Source: a virus. Taken from it: 22,329 nt of DNA. This document shows positions 19,457-22,329 of this stretch, in pieces. Position 1 is the first letter of the stretch, and each line of letters begins with the position of its first letter. The notes under the pieces are model-generated. The model worked only from the letters and a program-made list of their open reading frames with translations. It was not told the origin of the DNA and searched no databases. The stretch is from positions 1 to 22,329 of IMG/VR virus record IMGVR_UViG_3300025872_000336; one strand, written 5' to 3'. Made by a program: the position numbers and the translations under genes.

Positions 19457-22246
19457 CTATCCGAAAATCATTGCTGCTGTCACAGGACTAAAGCCACTAC
19501 CACCGGATGCGGTAGACCAAGACAAACCACCAGATCCGTTACTGGTTAAAACCTGCCCGTTTGATCCGTAGCCTGTAGGGAATGTGTAGGTGTTTGTTGA
19601 AGTTGCCTGAGAGGAGTTAGCCTTCAATCTTAGAATCTTGATGCCAGATACATTGGCAGAGTAAAGCTCAAGATACGGATCGTTTCCTGCTCCCTGCTGA
19701 ATAGAGACAGAATCGCCAAAGATTGCCGCACCAGCATCAGAAAGGCTTGCGTAGGTATTACCCTGGATTAGCTTACCTGTCGTTCCATCGAACCTTGCAA
19801 AAGCGTTATCACTCGCTGAAGCAGGGCCAACAACATCGCCAGTACCACCTGATGCCGACAAGGTTCCAGCAGAGTAAGTAAGGCCGGAACCTACTGTGAC
19901 ATTGCTAAACCCGCCTGTGCCATTACTCCCCAATAACTGAGAAGATGTTCCGCTTGTTGCAGGAGCGTAATCAGTGCTTGATACGGCTGCCGCTATAACA
20001 CCTGACGAGGCTTTTAGTAGGCCCGTGGTTGTTGCAGCCTTTATTAGCTTTCCTGTGGTGCTATCAAAAAGCGCAATCTGACTATCGGTCGATGAAGATG
20101 GGCCTACAACGTCACCAGAACCTGATGCCGTAGAAGCAATCGTAATGCTTCCATTGCCGTTCGTGATAGTAATGTTAGAACCAGCAGTCAGAGTTGATTT
20201 ACTCAGCAAGCCTGTCGATGTATTACCAATCATCAACTGACCGTCGGTAAACGAAGATTGACCAGTACCGCCATTAGCAACCGGCAGGGTTCCAGTAACA
20301 CCCGTCGTTAAAGGCAATCCTGTGGCGTTAGTCAACGTACCCGACGAAGGTGTGCCTAGCGCACCACCGTTCACAACAACAGCACCAGAAGAGCCTACGT
20401 TGACCGCTAAAGCAGTCGCTACGTTGGTTCCTAGTCCTGATATACCCGTAGAAACAGGAAGACCTGTGGCGTTGGTTAGGGTTCCTGAGGTAGGGGTTCC
20501 TAATGCACCACCGTTAAGGACAAAGGCTCCGGCAGACCCTACGCTTACACCGAGTGCAGTCGCTACATTTGTGCCTAAGCCAGACACGCCTGTTGATATT
20601 GGTAGACCCGTGACGTTGGTTAACGTACCGGAAGAAGGTGTCCCTAACGCTCCCCCTGGTGCAACATAATCAGTACCAGCAGCAGCATTAGCAAACCCAC
20701 CAGCATTATTGCCCTTTAAGATCGCAGTTCCGTTTGTTGCAGGTGCGTAGTCAATACCAGAAGAAGCAGTCGAAAAGGCTCCAGCACCATCACCCTTAAG
20801 AATCCCTGTTCCTGACGTTGCGGGAGCATAGTCCGTTCCTGATGTAGCTGCGTAAATAACACCGCTTACAGCCTTCAATACGCCCGTTGTAGACGCTGCT
20901 TTTACTAACTTCCCTGTAGTCCCGTCAAACAATACGATTTGATTAGCAGTCGCAGAAGATGGGCCTACAACGTCACCGGTTCCAGCAGGAGATGCCCAGG
21001 TGAGAGCAGTACCGTTCCAGCTTAAGTAAGTGCCTGAGCTTGTTGGGGCAGTAACAAATCCAGTTGCACCAGAGCCAGTTTGTACGGCTATTCGGTTAGC
21101 AGCACCACCTGCAAGATTAGTCGCCGTGGTTGCGCTTGTTGCGGATGTCGCGCTTGCGGCAGCACCCGTAATATTAATGCCCCATGTCCCGCTAGCACCA
21201 GAACCCGTCAAGGAAGGTACACCGAGGTTCGTACGGGCATCTGCCGCAGAAGATGCACCTGTACCACCATCTGCTACAGCAAGGTCTGTAATGCCTGTTA
21301 TTGAGCCGCCAGAGATAGAGACTGAATTTGCTGCTTGCGTAGCAATAGAACCCAAACCAAGATTCGTTCTGGCTGTTGACGCAGAGGCTAAGTCAGAGAG
21401 GTTGTTCGACCGATAAGCGTACGTCGTGTCTTGACCTGTCGCTGTAACACCTAAGTTCGTCCTAGCGTCAGCAGCAGAAGATGCGCCTGTTCCACCATCG
21501 GCAACCGCAAGATCGGTAATCCCTGTGATCGAACCGCCCGTAATAGAAACGCTCGATGCCGCTTGCGTTGCGATCGTTCCTAGACCGAGGTTCGTACGGG
21601 CAGAGGATGCGGAAGCTAAATCAGAAAGATTGTTAGCCCTGAATGCGTAGGTTGTATCTTGTCCGGTCTCGGTAATCCCAAGGTTTGTGCGAGCGTCTGC
21701 TGCTGTTGCTGCGCCTGTACCACCTCGTGCTACAGATAAGGTTCCTGTAGTGCCTGCAACGATAGGAAGACCAGTAGCATTTGTAAGTGTTGCCGCTGAA
21801 GGTGTACCAAGGTCTGGCGTTGTTAAAGCCGGAGAAGTCGCTCGTACTACATTGCCCGTTCCTGTGATTGCAGAAAACGATAAGTTTCCTGAACCATCTG
21901 TCGCTAAAACTGTGTTCGCTGATCCATCCGAAGAGGGAAGCACAAACGTGAGATTGGACGCAAGCGACGCAGCAGACCTTAGTTCCGTGTAGTTAGAACC
22001 GTTGTCTGCATCCTCACCTAGTCTTACTCGGCCTGCGTTAGCCGTGACACCTGAGACCGTAAGAACATCGTTCGTTGTAAAGGTGTCGCCATCGAGTCCA
22101 GCTTGTTGATTCTTAAGCTGACTCATCAACTCCCGAATAGCGTTGTTGATGTTGCTAGGCGCACAACCCTCGGCAATGTCAATACCGTCTATGTCGGTGT
22201 TGTTGCCTGGAGTTGAGGAAAACTCAGAGATCTTTGTCTTTGCCAT
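19457..22246 (-). CDS. Long repetitive tail fibre protein (929 aa)
   Basis: The N-terminus MAKTKISEFSSTPGNNTDID with INNAIRELMSQLK (33-45) is the usual virion-attachment part of podoviral tail fibres. The shaft (about 140-830) consists of Thr/Ser/Gly/Ala-rich repeats in three classes: a 76-aa unit from residue 205, a 48-aa GGALGTP unit from 531, and a GDVVGP unit at 424, 711 and 803. The C-terminus (after 850) has a less repetitive beta-rich head (PYLELYSANVSGIKILRLKA) ending MIFG. No S74 chaperone is visible. It probably trimerises and contacts the host surface. Confidence 0.85.
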   Translation of the reverse strand: MAKTKISEFSSTPGNNTDIDGIDIAEGCAPSNINNAIRELMSQLKNQQAGLDGDTFTTNDVLTVSGVTANAGRVRLGEDADNGSNYTELRSAASLASNLTFVLPSSDGSANTVLATDGSGNLSFSAITGTGNVVRATSPALTTPDLGTPSAATLTNATGLPIVAGTTGTLSVARGGTGAATAADARTNLGITETGQDTTYAFRANNLSDLASASSARTNLGLGTIATQAASSVSITGGSITGITDLAVADGGTGASSAADARTNLGVTATGQDTTYAYRSNNLSDLASASTARTNLGLGSIATQAANSVSISGGSITGITDLAVADGGTGASSAADARTNLGVPSLTGSGASGTWGINITGAAASATSATSATTATNLAGGAANRIAVQTGSGATGFVTAPTSSGTYLSWNGTALTWASPAGTGDVVGPSSATANQIVLFDGTTGKLVKAASTTGVLKAVSGVIYAATSGTDYAPATSGTGILKGDGAGAFSTASSGIDYAPATNGTAILKGNNAGGFANAAAGTDYVAPGGALGTPSSGTLTNVTGLPISTGVSGLGTNVATALGVSVGSAGAFVLNGGALGTPTSGTLTNATGLPVSTGISGLGTNVATALAVNVGSSGAVVVNGGALGTPSSGTLTNATGLPLTTGVTGTLPVANGGTGQSSFTDGQLMIGNTSTGLLSKSTLTAGSNITITNGNGSITIASTASGSGDVVGPSSSTDSQIALFDSTTGKLIKAATTTGLLKASSGVIAAAVSSTDYAPATSGTSSQLLGSNGTGGFSNVTVGSGLTYSAGTLSASGGTGDVVGPASASDNAFARFDGTTGKLIQGNTYASLSDAGAAIFGDSVSIQQGAGNDPYLELYSANVSGIKILRLKANSSQATSTNTYTFPTGYGSNGQVLTSNGSGGLSWSTASGGSGFSPVTAAMIFG
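20297..20656 (-). repeat. 48-aa GGALGTP repeats in the tail fibre gene
   Basis: GGALGTP begins at residues 531, 579 and 627, each followed by SGTLTNxTGLPxxTGxSG. Unit length 144 nt; two full copies and a partial third, differing by a few residues. Confidence 0.85.
21218..21634 (-). repeat. 76-aa duplicated unit in the tail fibre gene
   Basis: Residues 205-280 and 281-343 (the second incomplete) share NNLSDLASAS, ARTNLGLG, IATQAA, SGGSITGITDLAVADGG and DARTNLGV. The period is 228 nt and the copies differ at only a few positions. A partial earlier copy starts near residue 173. Confidence 0.85.
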
Positions 22247-22248
22247 GT

Positions 22249-22329
22249 TTACTCCGCTTGCATCCCAGAAATCAACGGTGCAAAGCCTAGATCCTCAGCT
22301 TTCTTCCGTAATGCCTTAGAAACAGGCTC
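22249..22329 (-). CDS. Unknown protein, 3' end only (26 aa)
   Basis: The last 26 codons of a gene entering from the right edge end at TAA 22249-22251, two bases before the tail-fibre ATG. The visible C-terminus begins EPVSKALRKKAEDLGFAPLI and ends MQAE; helical and charged. No function can be given from this piece. Confidence 0.55.
   Translation of the reverse strand, partial: EPVSKALRKKAEDLGFAPLISGMQAE

Noticed and set aside
20322-21992. Plus-strand frames of 74-128 codons opposite the tail fibre gene
   Set aside because: They are Pro/Val/Ala-rich mirror frames of the Thr/Gly/Ser repeats and have no start signals.
1-22329. tRNA genes, CRISPR arrays, insertion sequences and integrase or attachment sites
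   Set aside because: None were seen by eye on either strand; only a dedicated search could rule out a divergent tRNA.

Overview
The window is a segment of a tailed-phage genome (class Caudoviricetes). The head-packaging genes (small and large terminase, portal) support this, as do a tail-fibre and adhesin region, a lysis cassette and a lambda-like recombination block. No integrase, rRNA, tRNA or CRISPR array was seen. The host is probably a freshwater Gram-negative bacterium, perhaps of the Burkholderiales. This is inferred from the style of the small accessory proteins and cannot be proved from the sequence. The portal P22-like type suggests a podovirus, also as inference.

Layout, left to right. 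(1) 1-6482, minus strand, read right to left: a DUF616 glycosyltransferase, a GT2-like glycosyltransferase, a 25-aa peptide, a protein with a HiPIP-like cysteine pattern, three small basic proteins, an ADP-ribosyltransferase-like protein, terminase small subunit, terminase large subunit and portal (running off the left edge). (2) 6483-6511: a strong minus-strand terminator directly before the glycosyltransferase start. (3) 6535-10064, minus strand: a run of about a dozen small genes joined mostly by 4-nt stop/start overlaps, including a DUF3310 protein, a winged-helix protein and two paralogous accessory families. (4) 10065-10520: a gene-free region with a candidate promoter and operator repeats, many hairpins, and a long minus-strand terminator hairpin that could form a pseudoknot. 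(5) 10521-10874, minus: a nuclease-fold protein. (6) 10944-14850, plus strand: small early genes, a DUF1071 single-strand annealing protein, NinB, a DUF1364 protein, a YqaJ exonuclease and a small protein with an SSB-like acidic tip. (7) 14840-17127, minus: holin, GH108 endolysin, an HTH-metallophosphoesterase and a second small membrane protein. (8) 17124-22329, minus: a tail-associated protein, a 2OG-Fe(II) oxygenase, a glycine-rich adhesin, a small virion protein and a 929-aa repetitive tail fibre, then the 3' end of one more gene.

The plus-strand block looks like a recombination module: exonuclease, annealing protein, NinB and an SSB-tip protein. The two minus-strand blocks flanking it carry virion, lysis and packaging functions. 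Many real starts lie inside longer open frames. I chose them from ATGA/GTGA/TTGA overlaps and Shine-Dalgarno (SD) sites, and this also exposed several genes under 60 codons.
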